A stretch of 64,000 bases of DNA from GCA-002050365 sp038235165 (GTDB lineage: Bacteria > Acidobacteriota > Blastocatellia > Pyrinomonadales > Pyrinomonadaceae). The DNA lies in contig JBBSUG010000002.1 of assembly GCA_038235165.1 (NCBI GenBank), forward strand, positions 124,001-188,000. Direction: 5' to 3'. The translations under genes and the position numbers were made by a program. Positions 36,388-45,419 of the stretch are shown one piece after another; position 1 is the stretch's first letter, and the number at the start of each line of letters is the position of its first letter. The notes beneath the pieces are model-generated. The model ran no database searches. It was not told the DNA's origin and saw only the letters and a program-made list of their open reading frames with translations.

Positions 36388-38028
36388 ATGGCAGTCGGTA
36401 TTATCATTCACGTTACGGTCGGCACAGAAAAACGCACGGAGTTTTTTGCGGACGAAACCATTCGTTTGGGTTCGTCCGAAGCTAACAATTTACAGATTAA
36501 AACCGATAAACTAACTGCCGCCGGAATGTGGCTCGAGATCGAATTTGAAGAAAATGTTTATCGTATTATTGACTATCTCGAGTCCTTGAATTTGCAGCAC
36601 AACGGCAGACCGATTCGCCGCTTTGTCGGAATCAGGGACGGCGATTCGATTAGTATTCCCGACACGGATATTTCCTTTTCGTTTTTTTCGCTCGCATCAC
36701 AGTCGGCGTTAATCACCAACCGCGAACCGCACGTCGCTCATTTTATTGAAGCCGCCGCCATCGGTTCGGCAATTTCACCGAAACGTGATGATGCTAAAGC
36801 ATTTCTGCGCGAATTCGTCCGCGAACTTTCCCGTGAGATTTCGTGGACGACGAAACTTATTGTTTTGCTGCTCGTCGTCAGTTCAATTAGCGGAGTTTTT
36901 TATTTCGGTTATGCTTTCAACAGAGAACAGCAAAGAAATCGCCAACTGACCGAACAGCAGAGCGAAATCGTTCGCCAGCTCCAGGAAAAAATAACCCAGA
37001 CCAACGACCAAATCGGCGAACTCGACAAATCGAACAAAGACATTATGAAAACCGTCTCGCTCACCCAAAACGTGCGGGTCGAGTATGGCAACGGCGTGTG
37101 TCTGGTCGTCGGCGTGTATGATTTGGTTGACCGCAAAACCGGAAAGACACTCCGTTACCCGAACCCCGACGATTTTCGGCAGAATCAATATGAACCGATG
37201 CCGATGGAAGAAAACATCCCCCGCGAATCGGCACCGACCGGGCTGACCACGGAAGGCAGCGGCGCACCGGTCGAATATGATTTTATCGGTACCGGTTTTC
37301 ACGTCGGCGGCGGGTTTATATTAACCAACCGGCACGTTTTGCAACCGTGGCAGGAAGATGATCTGGTCAAACAAATGATGAAGGATTCAAACGGGCGGGC
37401 GCGGATCAAACGATTAGTTATTTATTTCCCGAATTTCCCTCAGCCGTTTCCGCTGAAAGTTCGACAAACCGGAACGCGCGAAGATTTAGCGGTCGGTTCG
37501 ATTGATGAAAATTTAATTTCTTCGGATATTCCGGTGCTTCCGCTCGACCCGGATTCAACTGCCGTTTCCGTCGGCAAAACGGTTGTCACAATGGGTTATC
37601 CGAATGGTCCCGATCGGCTTCTGGCGATGGTTGACGACGAAGAAGCCAAATCAATAAATTCGAGATTCGGCGGTTCGCGCCAGTCACTGATAAATTTTTT
37701 GGCACAGTCACGCAAAATAGTACCGCTGACGACGCAGGGTGCAATTACTGATTTGGACGCACGGCGAATCGTTCACGATGCGAAAACAGCGGAAGGCGGT
37801 TCCGGTGCGCCGTTGTTCGGACAAACAGGAAAAGTTATCGGGGTCAATTTTGGTGTGTTTACGGAAAGCAATGCGGCAAATATGGCGATCCCGATTCGGT
37901 TTGCGATTGATTTATTAAAACGCGCCGGATGGATATCCCCAGATGCGGCTAAAAATGAGCCGGTCAATCAAAACCAAACCGCTACCTCCAACTCAAATTC
38001 CTCTGTCGCCCAAAGCAAATCTCAATAA
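36388..38028 (+). CDS. FHA-like / membrane / trypsin-like serine protease
   Basis: This 546-residue protein has an N-terminal FHA-like beta domain (about residues 5-105, with R-L-G-S and L-Q-H-N-G). One membrane helix follows (about 155-176), then a Gln/Glu-rich coiled coil (about 183-222) and a trypsin-fold protease (about 285-510). The catalytic triad is visible as T-N-R-H-V, E-D-L-A-V-G and G-G-S-G-A-P-L. The topology would put a phospho-threonine sensor in the cytosol and the protease outside. This suggests signalling across the membrane, which is inference. It has a short Ser/Asn/Gln-rich tail. Confidence 0.82.
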   Translation: MAVGIIIHVTVGTEKRTEFFADETIRLGSSEANNLQIKTDKLTAAGMWLEIEFEENVYRIIDYLESLNLQHNGRPIRRFVGIRDGDSISIPDTDISFSFFSLASQSALITNREPHVAHFIEAAAIGSAISPKRDDAKAFLREFVRELSREISWTTKLIVLLLVVSSISGVFYFGYAFNREQQRNRQLTEQQSEIVRQLQEKITQTNDQIGELDKSNKDIMKTVSLTQNVRVEYGNGVCLVVGVYDLVDRKTGKTLRYPNPDDFRQNQYEPMPMEENIPRESAPTGLTTEGSGAPVEYDFIGTGFHVGGGFILTNRHVLQPWQEDDLVKQMMKDSNGRARIKRLVIYFPNFPQPFPLKVRQTGTREDLAVGSIDENLISSDIPVLPLDPDSTAVSVGKTVVTMGYPNGPDRLLAMVDDEEAKSINSRFGGSRQSLINFLAQSRKIVPLTTQGAITDLDARRIVHDAKTAEGGSGAPLFGQTGKVIGVNFGVFTESNAANMAIPIRFAIDLLKRAGWISPDAAKNEPVNQNQTATSNSNSSVAQSKSQ

Positions 38029-38446
38029 ATAAACATTTCTGGAAATAAGCAATATGCAGCGGCGAGTAAATGCAACCATTCGCTGTTCGTTATTAGTTAT
38101 TTTTTTTCGGGAAACAATCAATAATTAGTGATGCTCATTTTTATCGTGGTGCCGATAATATCTGATGTCCATTGCGAAATAAAAAACCGCATCGCCCAAC
38201 AGCTGAATTTTCACTTTGAACACCGCACATTGACGCAGTAATTTGGTTTCCGCCTTTTTGTTCTACCATTCGGACGACTTTGCTGGATAAATGAAATTTG
38301 AAATTAAAAGGTATATATTGCTCAATGGGAGAAGGTATTTCAGACAAATTCCTAACCCCAATATTTAGATAATTTATACAGCAAAGCTCCATCCAGTCAT
38401 AATATAGCGGGTAGTGATCAATTGGCGACTCGTATTGAATAAATGA

Positions 38447-38472
38447 GAATCGCCCGCAGAAGCGGGCGGTTC
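38447..38472. terminator. GC-rich hairpin between convergent genes
   Basis: GAATCGCCCGC, an AGAA loop and GCGGGCGGTTC pair over 11 bases with one wobble. No good T-run is present on either strand, so it may be a weak terminator for the protease gene or a repeat. Confidence 0.5.
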
Positions 38473-38518
38473 TAACGCTGTGCAGATATTAGAAATACCG
38501 CACAGCAAGTTTAGGAAT

Positions 38519-38569
38519 AAGACGAACATCAGGCTGAACTAATAATCATTTCAGTCTGATGTTCGTCTT
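38519..38569. terminator. 20-bp bidirectional terminator-like hairpin
   Basis: AAGACGAACATCAGGCTGAA pairs with 38550-38569 with a single mismatch, ending 7 bases after the stop of the 856-residue protein gene (minus). T-rich flanks are weak. It probably serves both convergent transcripts. Confidence 0.65.
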
Positions 38570-38575
38570 TATTGA

Positions 38576-41146
38576 TTAATGAGTGTCGTAATTGGCAATC
38601 GGGTAATCGCCGTTCTGACCGAACTGTCGCTGCGTCAGTCCATTGTCCGAACTGCGAATGACGTAGAAAATGCCCGTCTGCGGACGGAAAACCGAAACAT
38701 CCGTTTTGCCGTCGCCGTCGTAATCAGCCTGCGTCATAAAATCAGATCCGCCGCCCAGCTGACGGGTAAAAAACTGATTGTCCGAACTTCGCAGGACGTA
38801 CCACTGAAATGCTGTTCCCGTACGAACGACCGCAAAGTCGGTTTTACCGTCGCCGTCGTAATCGCCCGGAACGACCAAATCGCTGAAAAGTCCGAACTGA
38901 CGGCTCGTGAAACCGTCTCTGCTTTGTTTGACAAAGAAGGTCGCCGGATCATCGCCCGTGCCGCGGAACACTGCCAAATCGGATTTGCCGTCGCCGTCGT
39001 AATCGCCCGGTGCTATGACATCTGCCGCCGATCCGAATTGTTCGGCGCGGAAACTGTTATTGGAACCGCTGTTGAGAATATACCAGGTCAACACGCCGCC
39101 AGACTTGCGAACCACCGCGAAATCGGTTTTGCAGTCGCCGTCGTAATCACGGGCGACCGGCTGGTCTCCGTTCTGACCGAACTGAACCGCTATCGAAGTG
39201 TTATCCGAACTGCGAATAACGTAGAAAACGCCGTTTGTGCTACGCCATACGGCAAGGTCTGTTTTGCCGTCACCGTCGTAGTCACCCGGTGCCGCAAAAT
39301 CGGTCGTCGCATCACCGAAAGGTCGTCCGGTAAACGTCAGATTGTCAGGTGCCGCACTCGAATTGATATAAACGAAGTTGGTGCTGGGTCGGAAAATTCC
39401 AAAGTCAGCACGGCGATCACCATCATAGTCAAGTGCTTTAGTCAAGCACCGCGCCGGCGGAGTAACGCCACCACTACTGGCTCCGACACGCGTGGTCGTT
39501 ATTGATGTGTTGTCAAGCGGGGTAGGGTCAGTTTGGGTTAATGTCACATCAGCCCGACTCGTGATGATCGTGTCCACCGGTGTTCCCGGATTGACGACAA
39601 CCCTTAATTTAAACTGTCTTGTTCCAACCGGAAGCGACGCAATCGTGCAGTTTACGCTGCCCGTTCCGCCGACTACCGGAGTTGTGCAGCTTAATCCGGG
39701 ATCATCTGACTGCAAAAACAAATTATAAGTCGTGTTGGTCGGAATAACCGTTCTGAAAGTGACATTGTTTGCCGCTGCCGGACCTTTATTTGTCAAAAGG
39801 AACGTATAGACAATAATGTTTCCGGGCGCAACCGTATCGGGCGTATCAACATTTGTGATTGACAAATCCGCTCCGGTCGGTGCCGCACAAGCGATTGCTA
39901 ACGAAACATCGTCAATCGTAAAGTTGTCGCTGCCGGTTGTTCCTGCCGGTCGGTTGTAAACAAAACTGACAACGTGCGAAGCACCGTTGGCAAATGCCGA
40001 CAAATTGACTGTGCGAAGCGTGTATGCGGCTTCGGCAGCTGCCGGTTCGGTGATCGTCTGAACCGTCATTCCGTCAACCTGCACTTTTAACGTCGAAGTC
40101 GAAGGTGCCGTCACCGCGCCGACTCGCAAATAATAGTTCAAAGTAGCGGTTGCTCCCGTCGGAATCGTGACCGACTGCGAGACGCTGCCATCTTCGGCAT
40201 CAGTGCCGTCGCCCGTGCCGTCAAACCACGTCCAGCCGTTACCGGTGCGCGGAGTTGCAGAGCCGCCGCCGGTACCGCAAGCGGCGAGTGTACAGAGTGA
40301 CGTGTCAAAGGCAGTGCTGGTGGTGTTCCAGAAAAAGTTCGTTCCGTCATCACCATTAGCCTCGAAACCACCATCCTGAATAATGTTGGAACTCGGCGTG
40401 CAGGCACCGCCGCCGCCGTTGCCGCAAGTGTCAATCTGGACGGCAGAGAAAGTATATGGCAAATCTCCGGGTTCATTGTCGAAAGTGGTCACCACAGCGG
40501 TGTAGTTACCGGGAGCCAGCGGAGTTGCGGTTGTAATTTTGGACAAAGGACTGCCGGAGTCGTCATTGGCGGTAATTGCGTTGGCGCAGGCATTTGCCGG
40601 ATTAAAACCGCCCGGACCGTAAAGTATAAGATACGTGTCGGCACTAGCCGGTGTGACGGTCGCGCCGTCGGCAGCGAGCAAACTTATCTGCACTCTGCTC
40701 ATACAACTCAGCGTGAACGGGACGGCTTTATAATGAACTGCTGTTCCGACACCGGAAAGCCCACAGGTTCCGCCTTGACTGAAAGACAGCGGACGGTTAA
40801 ATGTGGGAGCGTTTGCGGCTATCGTGCCGGTGAGCATCTGGGTCAGTGCCGGTGCCTGCGATTTTAGTAAATCGAATTCTGACGGCAGTGATAATTTGAG
40901 TTGATTTTGATAAGCGGCTTTGTCTGCCAACTCCTGATCTCTGGGGTTTAAGTTTGACGGCGGCGTATCAATCGGCGCGGTGCGCGGTTTTTTGCTGGTT
41001 GATGCCGGACTCGCGTCCTGCATCTGTGCCATTGGCTGCATCAAAAACAAGCTGACTGCGCCGAAAACGGCAATCAAACTCGTTGACAATAATATTCTGA
41101 AATTAGTTCTTTTATTCAGCGAAATGAAATTTTTCAAGTTTCTCAT
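38576..41146 (-). CDS. Secreted DUF11 / VCBS-repeat protein (paralogue 1)
   Basis: This 856-residue exported protein has a signal segment (about residues 18-42). A PPC-like and a jelly-roll-like carbohydrate-binding-type region (about 105-410) precede one DUF11 Ig-like domain (about 415-545). Six D-Y-D-G-D-G-K-T-D calcium-loop repeats of the FG-GAP/VCBS type (about 560-850) probably form a beta-propeller. A function in adhesion or surface display is inferred. A clean AAGGAG site lies 7 bases before the ATG. The propeller half is almost identical at DNA level to that of the gene at 41707-43590. Confidence 0.82.
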   Translation of the reverse strand: MRNLKNFISLNKRTNFRILLSTSLIAVFGAVSLFLMQPMAQMQDASPASTSKKPRTAPIDTPPSNLNPRDQELADKAAYQNQLKLSLPSEFDLLKSQAPALTQMLTGTIAANAPTFNRPLSFSQGGTCGLSGVGTAVHYKAVPFTLSCMSRVQISLLAADGATVTPASADTYLILYGPGGFNPANACANAITANDDSGSPLSKITTATPLAPGNYTAVVTTFDNEPGDLPYTFSAVQIDTCGNGGGGACTPSSNIIQDGGFEANGDDGTNFFWNTTSTAFDTSLCTLAACGTGGGSATPRTGNGWTWFDGTGDGTDAEDGSVSQSVTIPTGATATLNYYLRVGAVTAPSTSTLKVQVDGMTVQTITEPAAAEAAYTLRTVNLSAFANGASHVVSFVYNRPAGTTGSDNFTIDDVSLAIACAAPTGADLSITNVDTPDTVAPGNIIVYTFLLTNKGPAAANNVTFRTVIPTNTTYNLFLQSDDPGLSCTTPVVGGTGSVNCTIASLPVGTRQFKLRVVVNPGTPVDTIITSRADVTLTQTDPTPLDNTSITTTRVGASSGGVTPPARCLTKALDYDGDRRADFGIFRPSTNFVYINSSAAPDNLTFTGRPFGDATTDFAAPGDYDGDGKTDLAVWRSTNGVFYVIRSSDNTSIAVQFGQNGDQPVARDYDGDCKTDFAVVRKSGGVLTWYILNSGSNNSFRAEQFGSAADVIAPGDYDGDGKSDLAVFRGTGDDPATFFVKQSRDGFTSRQFGLFSDLVVPGDYDGDGKTDFAVVRTGTAFQWYVLRSSDNQFFTRQLGGGSDFMTQADYDGDGKTDVSVFRPQTGIFYVIRSSDNGLTQRQFGQNGDYPIANYDTH

Positions 41147-41706
41147 CGTAGGTCTCCTTAATTGAAATTACCCTTAGTAGTTTATATGGTGCAAAGATTA
41201 TAAATTAGGAAAGGGTTGATATGGTTTAGATAAAACTCAATTGATCGGTTCTGTTTTCCAAGCGTTTTTGTGTCTTTATATATGGGCAGTCGGGGTAATT
41301 GATATCGCCCCAATTCACTTTAAATCGGATTAGTTCCCCTCAACTATTTCCGACAGCTAAAAAAACGGAAATGATTATTTATTGAATTAACTCGCTTAAC
41401 ATAGCACAAAATTACACTTTCTCACAAGTTAATTATTGATTGTGAACAGTAATTTTTAACTCTCGATTGACAGACATCATTTTTGTTTTCCTTTCTAATT
41501 ATTTCGTTAAAAAATTCACTATCAAGAATTTCCTCCGGGCAACGCGGAGCCAATAATTTGGAAGTTCGCTGATTTTCGGAAATAGTTGTTCGGTATCTAA
41601 ACGAAAAAATGCCGCGAATATTCGCGGCATTTTTTTGTTTTCAGCAATTGCATCCTAAACCTCTTAAAACTGTTGAAGCCGGTTTTCGGAGCAGTCTGTT
41701 CCCTTT
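41147..41706. other. 560-base intergenic region
   Basis: This upstream region of paralogue 1 contains AAGGAG before its ATG and a TATAAT on the minus strand at 41197-41202 without an obvious -35 box. It also holds the terminator of paralogue 2 at 41604-41637. No gene is visible. Confidence 0.5.
41604..41637. terminator. Bidirectional intrinsic terminator
   Basis: Six A residues, the perfect palindrome ATGCCGCGAATATTCGCGGCAT without its outer flank (core GCCGCGAATATTCGCGGC) and seven T residues form a textbook terminator. It lies 70 bases after the stop of paralogue 2. Confidence 0.88.
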
Positions 41707-43590
41707 TTAATGGGTGTCATAATTGGCAATCGGAAGATCGCCGTTCTGACCGAACTGTCTCTGCGTCAGTCCATTGTCCGAACTGCGAATGACGTAGAAA
41801 GTGCCGGTCTGCTGACGGAAAACCGAAACATCCGTTTTGCCGTCGCCGTCGTAATCAGCCTGCGTCATCAAATCGGGCGATGCTCCCAACTGACGAGTAA
41901 ATAACTGATTGTCCGAACTTCGCAGGACGTACCACTGATATGATGAGCCGCCCCGCACGACTGCAAAATCGGTTCTGCCGTCGCCGTCGTAATCGCCCGG
42001 AACGACTAGATCACTGGCAAGACCAAACTGACGACTAATAAATCCGTCTCTGCTTTGTTTGACAAAGAAGGTCGCCGGATCATCGCCCGTGCCGCGGAAC
42101 ACTGCCAAATCGTATTTGCCGTCGCCGTCGTAATCGCCTGGTGCCACGATGTCTGTCGCCGCTCCGAATTGTTCGGCGCGGAAACTGTTATTGGAACCGC
42201 TGTTGAGAATATACCAGGTCAACACGCCGCCGGACTTGCGAACCACCGCGAAATCGGTTTTGCAGTCGCCGTCGTAATCACGAGCGACCGGTTCATCCAA
42301 GAATTGACCGAACTGAACCGCTATCGAAGTGTTATCCGAGCTGCGAATAACATAGAAAACGCCGTTCGTTCTGCGCCACACGGCGAGATCGGTGATGCCG
42401 TCACCGTCGTAATCGCCCGGCACCGCCACATCGGTTGACGCATCACCGAAAGGTCGTCCGGTAAACGTCAAATTATTGGGAGCCGAACTCAGATTGATAT
42501 ACACAAAATTGTTGCTCGGTCGAATCACGGCGTAATCCGCCCGCCGATCATTGTTGTAGTCGAGCGTTTTGTTAAGACAAATCTGGTTTCCGCCGGAGAC
42601 CAGCGTGGTCGCCGTCGCAACATTGTTGAGCGAGTTGGGGTCGGGTGTTGAAGAAGATACCGAAACGCTGTTTAAGATCGTCGTTCCGCTTGGTGTGTTT
42701 GGATTAACCCTGACGTTTAACTTGAACAAAATTGCTCCGACGCTGAATGTCGGAACCGTGCAGCTCACATTTCCCGTCCCGCCGACTGCCGGTGCCGTGC
42801 AGTTGAAACCCAACTCGACCGAAGGCGAAATTGAAATAAAGGTCGTGTTTGCCGGGACAGTGGTCGCCAAAGTCACATTCGCCGCTGCGCTGGGACCGTT
42901 ATTAGTCAAAATAATCGAATATGTTATGTTGTTTCCCGCCACGACCGGATCGGGCGCATCCACATTACTCACTGACAAATCGCCGCCTGTCGGAACCGGA
43001 GTCGGAGTCGGAGTCGGTGACATTGTCGGAGTCGGGGTCGGAGTCGGACCTGCCCCGCCCACCGTCGTGGTCGTGGTCGCCGAGTTGTTCGACAAGTTCG
43101 GGTCAGGTGCCGAAGAAGATGTCGAAACGCTCTCGTTAATAATCGTTCCGTTCGGCGTTCCGGGATTGACGTTAACCATAAATCTGAATAACGCCGCTCC
43201 ATTGGCGAAATTTCTGGTCGAACAGGTGATGTTGCCCGTTCCACCGACCGCCGGGGTCGTGCAGCTAAAGCCGACTTCCGAGACCGGCGCGAATGAAACA
43301 AAAGTTGTATTTGCCGGAACAGAGGTTGTCAGAACTGCCGTCGCCGCGACATTGGGACCGTTGTTCGTCAGAACAATTTGATACGTGATCGTGCCGCCTG
43401 ATTGAACCGGGTCCGGCGCATCTGAAACAGCTACTGACAAATCTGCCGCGCCCTGTGCGGCGATGTTTACGGTAAATACTGATAAGGACAGCATAAACGC
43501 CGCTAACAGCGCAGTAAAAACAGAAGGTCGGAAGAATGATCCGCCGCCGGTTCGTTTGCTAAACGAAAATAAATTCTCAAAGTTTTTCAT
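41707..43590 (-). CDS. Secreted DUF11 / VCBS-repeat protein (paralogue 2)
   Basis: This 627-residue exported protein has a signal peptide (about residues 20-45, V-N-I-A-A-Q). Two DUF11 Ig-like domains (about 48-175 and 205-335) are separated by a Thr-Pro linker, then six D-Y-D-G-D repeats form a propeller (about 345-620). I set the start at 43590 because AGGAG lies 8 bases before that ATG; an upstream in-frame ATG gives an extra basic tail ahead of a normal signal peptide. It shares its last 280 residues with paralogue 1 almost unchanged and differs completely in the N-terminal half. Confidence 0.82.
   Translation of the reverse strand: MKNFENLFSFSKRTGGGSFFRPSVFTALLAAFMLSLSVFTVNIAAQGAADLSVAVSDAPDPVQSGGTITYQIVLTNNGPNVAATAVLTTSVPANTTFVSFAPVSEVGFSCTTPAVGGTGNITCSTRNFANGAALFRFMVNVNPGTPNGTIINESVSTSSSAPDPNLSNNSATTTTTVGGAGPTPTPTPTMSPTPTPTPVPTGGDLSVSNVDAPDPVVAGNNITYSIILTNNGPSAAANVTLATTVPANTTFISISPSVELGFNCTAPAVGGTGNVSCTVPTFSVGAILFKLNVRVNPNTPSGTTILNSVSVSSSTPDPNSLNNVATATTLVSGGNQICLNKTLDYNNDRRADYAVIRPSNNFVYINLSSAPNNLTFTGRPFGDASTDVAVPGDYDGDGITDLAVWRRTNGVFYVIRSSDNTSIAVQFGQFLDEPVARDYDGDCKTDFAVVRKSGGVLTWYILNSGSNNSFRAEQFGAATDIVAPGDYDGDGKYDLAVFRGTGDDPATFFVKQSRDGFISRQFGLASDLVVPGDYDGDGRTDFAVVRGGSSYQWYVLRSSDNQLFTRQLGASPDLMTQADYDGDGKTDVSVFRQQTGTFYVIRSSDNGLTQRQFGQNGDLPIANYDTH
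42990..43048. repeat. GTCGGA tandem repeat encoding a Thr-Pro linker
   Basis: A run of about nine GTCGGA-like hexamers with one interruption encodes the (Thr-Pro)n linker between the two DUF11 domains of paralogue 2 on the other strand. It is likely to vary in length by slippage. Confidence 0.7.
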
Positions 43591-44027
43591 TGTTGTGTCT
43601 CCTAAATTAATAACTTGCCTTTTGTGTTTTTGGCAAAATCGGCTGGTCAGTCGTGAAACAATACGCTTGGTCATCTTTGACTGCCACCGATTAAAAATAA
43701 AATTTTTGCAAAATCGCCTTAACGGGAGTTATCGTGAGGTTAAAATTTTCACACTCACCGACTCACTTTTTCAAAATGATTAAAGCTGTCTGAGTATTGA
43801 GAAACAACCAGCCAACCGGAAAATCAATTTTCAGCGAAATATCTTTAAATTATGTGCGGAACAAGCCGGTGACAAGTTGTTTGCGGAATAAAGCAAGACA
43901 GCAAACAGCGTGAAAAAAGAGTGAATGTTCCACAATAGAAATACGTTTTGTAAATTAAGCAGCTGCCGGAATAATCTTGTAGAAATTTAATTTTCTACTC
44001 AATGATTTTAGAACCGAAATTGCTGTT

Positions 44028-44056
44028 TTGACAAACTGCTTAATGTTAGATTAATT
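44028..44056 (+). promoter_or_regulatory. Candidate sigma-70 promoter of the permease-proC unit
   Basis: TTGACA (44028-44033) and TTAATT (44051-44056) are 17 bases apart. This predicts a leader of about 155 bases ending in the heptamer array. Confidence 0.45.
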
Positions 44057-44177
44057 TTTCACAAAAATAAAGAACATTCGAGCAAAGTCAACATTTTATT
44101 TTGATAAACGAAGTTTTTTGATGGAAATCCTTTGCTAATCAATCGAAAACTTAAATTTAAACCCCGCCGCAGAGCTT

Positions 44178-44218
44178 GAAACTTTAGAGTTTGAACATTA
44201 GACTTTGAAACTTGACTT
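44178..44218. repeat. Heptamer array abutting the permease start codon
   Basis: Units of 7 bases alternate between GAAACTT-like and TAGACTT-like forms: GAAACTT, TAGAGTT, TGAACAT, TAGACTT, TGAAACT. The array then runs directly into the ATG at 44219. No Shine-Dalgarno sequence is present. Confidence 0.7.
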
Positions 44219-45322
44219 ATGGATAATCTCGTATTTTCAAATATGCTGCATCGTCCGGCGCGAACCGTCGTCAGTATTTTAGGCATTGCCGTCGGCGTGC
44301 TGTTAATCGTCTTTACTATCGGACTGGCGAACGGTTCGATGCGTGAACGCGCCACCCGCGAGGCGAACGTCGGTGCGGAGATTTTGTTTTACCCGCCTGG
44401 AGCAATCGGAATGAGCGGTTCGGAATCTTTTCGCCTGCCGCTTTCGACAGGGCAGGAACTCGAGAAAATAGAAGGCGTGAAAATCGCCGTGCCGGTCGGT
44501 CAAAACAGCGTGTCGGTTGACGACAGCAACACCGGCAGTCGCTTGATTGACGGCGTAAACATTGACCAATACACCGATGTCGCCGGGTTGAAAGTTATTG
44601 AAGGACGCAAATTTTCCGAAGGCAGCGATGAAGCGATGATTGACACCGGATGGCAGAAACAAAAAAACATCAAAATCGGCGATCCGCTCAAACTTTACGA
44701 CCGCACTTTCACAATCGTCGGCAGCTATGAACCGGCAGCCGGGGGGCGAATCAAAATTTCGCTGGCGACGATGCAGAAACAACTCGGCGGCGAAGGCAAA
44801 GTTTCGGTATTTTTGGTCAAAGCAAAAGAAGGATTTACACCCGAACAAGTCGCCGAAGCGATTCACAACCAGTTTCCCGACAATCACGTTATTTTGACAA
44901 AGGATTTGGAAGAGCTTTATTTGTCCGCCGTTCCCGCGCTCGGAGTTTTTCTCAATGTGATAATTGGTGTCGCCGCCGTAATCAGCGCACTCGTCATCTT
45001 ACTGACGATGTACACGACCGTCACCGAACGGACGCGGCAGATCGGCATTATGAAATCGCTCGGAATGAACAACGCCAAAATCGCTTGGATCATCGCGCAG
45101 GAAGCATTGCTGCTGAGTTTTTGCGGCATTATCAGCGGAATCATTCTGACCGTCATCGTGCGTTTTGTGCTGACCCGTATGACGACATTGACGGTCGAAT
45201 TAAGCCCGCTGGTCATCACGCTGGTTTTCATCATCGGACTTGTCGGCGGCGCACTCGGCGCACTTTACCCGGCACTCCGCGCCGCCCGTCTCGATGCGGT
45301 CGAAGCCCTCAGTTATGAGTAA
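44219..45322 (+). CDS. MacB/FtsX-type ABC transporter permease
   Basis: This 367-residue inner-membrane protein has one N-terminal helix (about residues 15-40), an extracellular MacB-PCD-like domain (about 45-235) and three C-terminal helices. The FtsX signature T-E-R-T-R-Q-I-G-I-M-K-S-L-G-M lies near residue 270. MacB-type systems move lipoproteins, peptides or drugs. No ATPase gene is adjacent, so this half of the transporter must pair with a distant one. It is followed 91 bases later by proC. Confidence 0.88.
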   Translation: MDNLVFSNMLHRPARTVVSILGIAVGVLLIVFTIGLANGSMRERATREANVGAEILFYPPGAIGMSGSESFRLPLSTGQELEKIEGVKIAVPVGQNSVSVDDSNTGSRLIDGVNIDQYTDVAGLKVIEGRKFSEGSDEAMIDTGWQKQKNIKIGDPLKLYDRTFTIVGSYEPAAGGRIKISLATMQKQLGGEGKVSVFLVKAKEGFTPEQVAEAIHNQFPDNHVILTKDLEELYLSAVPALGVFLNVIIGVAAVISALVILLTMYTTVTERTRQIGIMKSLGMNNAKIAWIIAQEALLLSFCGIISGIILTVIVRFVLTRMTTLTVELSPLVITLVFIIGLVGGALGALYPALRAARLDAVEALSYE

Positions 45323-45419
45323 TTCCAGATTCCAGATTCCAGATTTCAAATTGGAAGAAAATACTTCGTTCGGTGAAAATCTGGAATCCGGGATTTGAAA
45401 TGAATAATTTGAAATGAGT
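45323..45419. repeat. Inverted pair of heptamer arrays between permease and proC
   Basis: Three perfect TTCCAGA units followed by TTTCAAA and TTGGAAG (45323-45357) begin one base after the permease stop. The second arm reads AATCTGG, AATCCGG, GATTTGA, AATGAAT, AATTTGA, AATGAGT (45378-45419) and includes the proC start codon in its last unit. The arms are partly complementary. Confidence 0.8.

Larger units (their letters stand above)
38029..38575. other. 547-base intergenic region with two hairpins
   Basis: It lies between convergent genes. It contains two strong hairpins (38447-38472 and 38519-38569, listed separately) and otherwise AT-rich sequence. An 83-codon minus-strand frame at 38141-38392 has no recognisable features and is not called. 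Confidence 0.5.
43591..44218. other. 628-base divergent intergenic region
   Basis: It lies between paralogue 2 (minus) and the permease gene (plus). It contains a plus-strand promoter candidate at 44028-44056 and a heptamer array at 44178-44218 directly before the permease ATG. The rest is AT-rich with no gene. Confidence 0.5.

Noticed and set aside
38141..38392. 83-codon open frame on the minus strand between the protease and paralogue 1
   Set aside because: It has no ribosome-binding site, no recognisable domain and lies in a terminator-rich spacer; chance frame is more likely.
38579..39505. 308-codon plus-strand frame antisense to the VCBS repeats of paralogue 1
   Set aside because: It is produced by the repetitive codon pattern of the real gene on the other strand and gives a low-complexity product; the same happens at 42055-42438 and 42569-43381.
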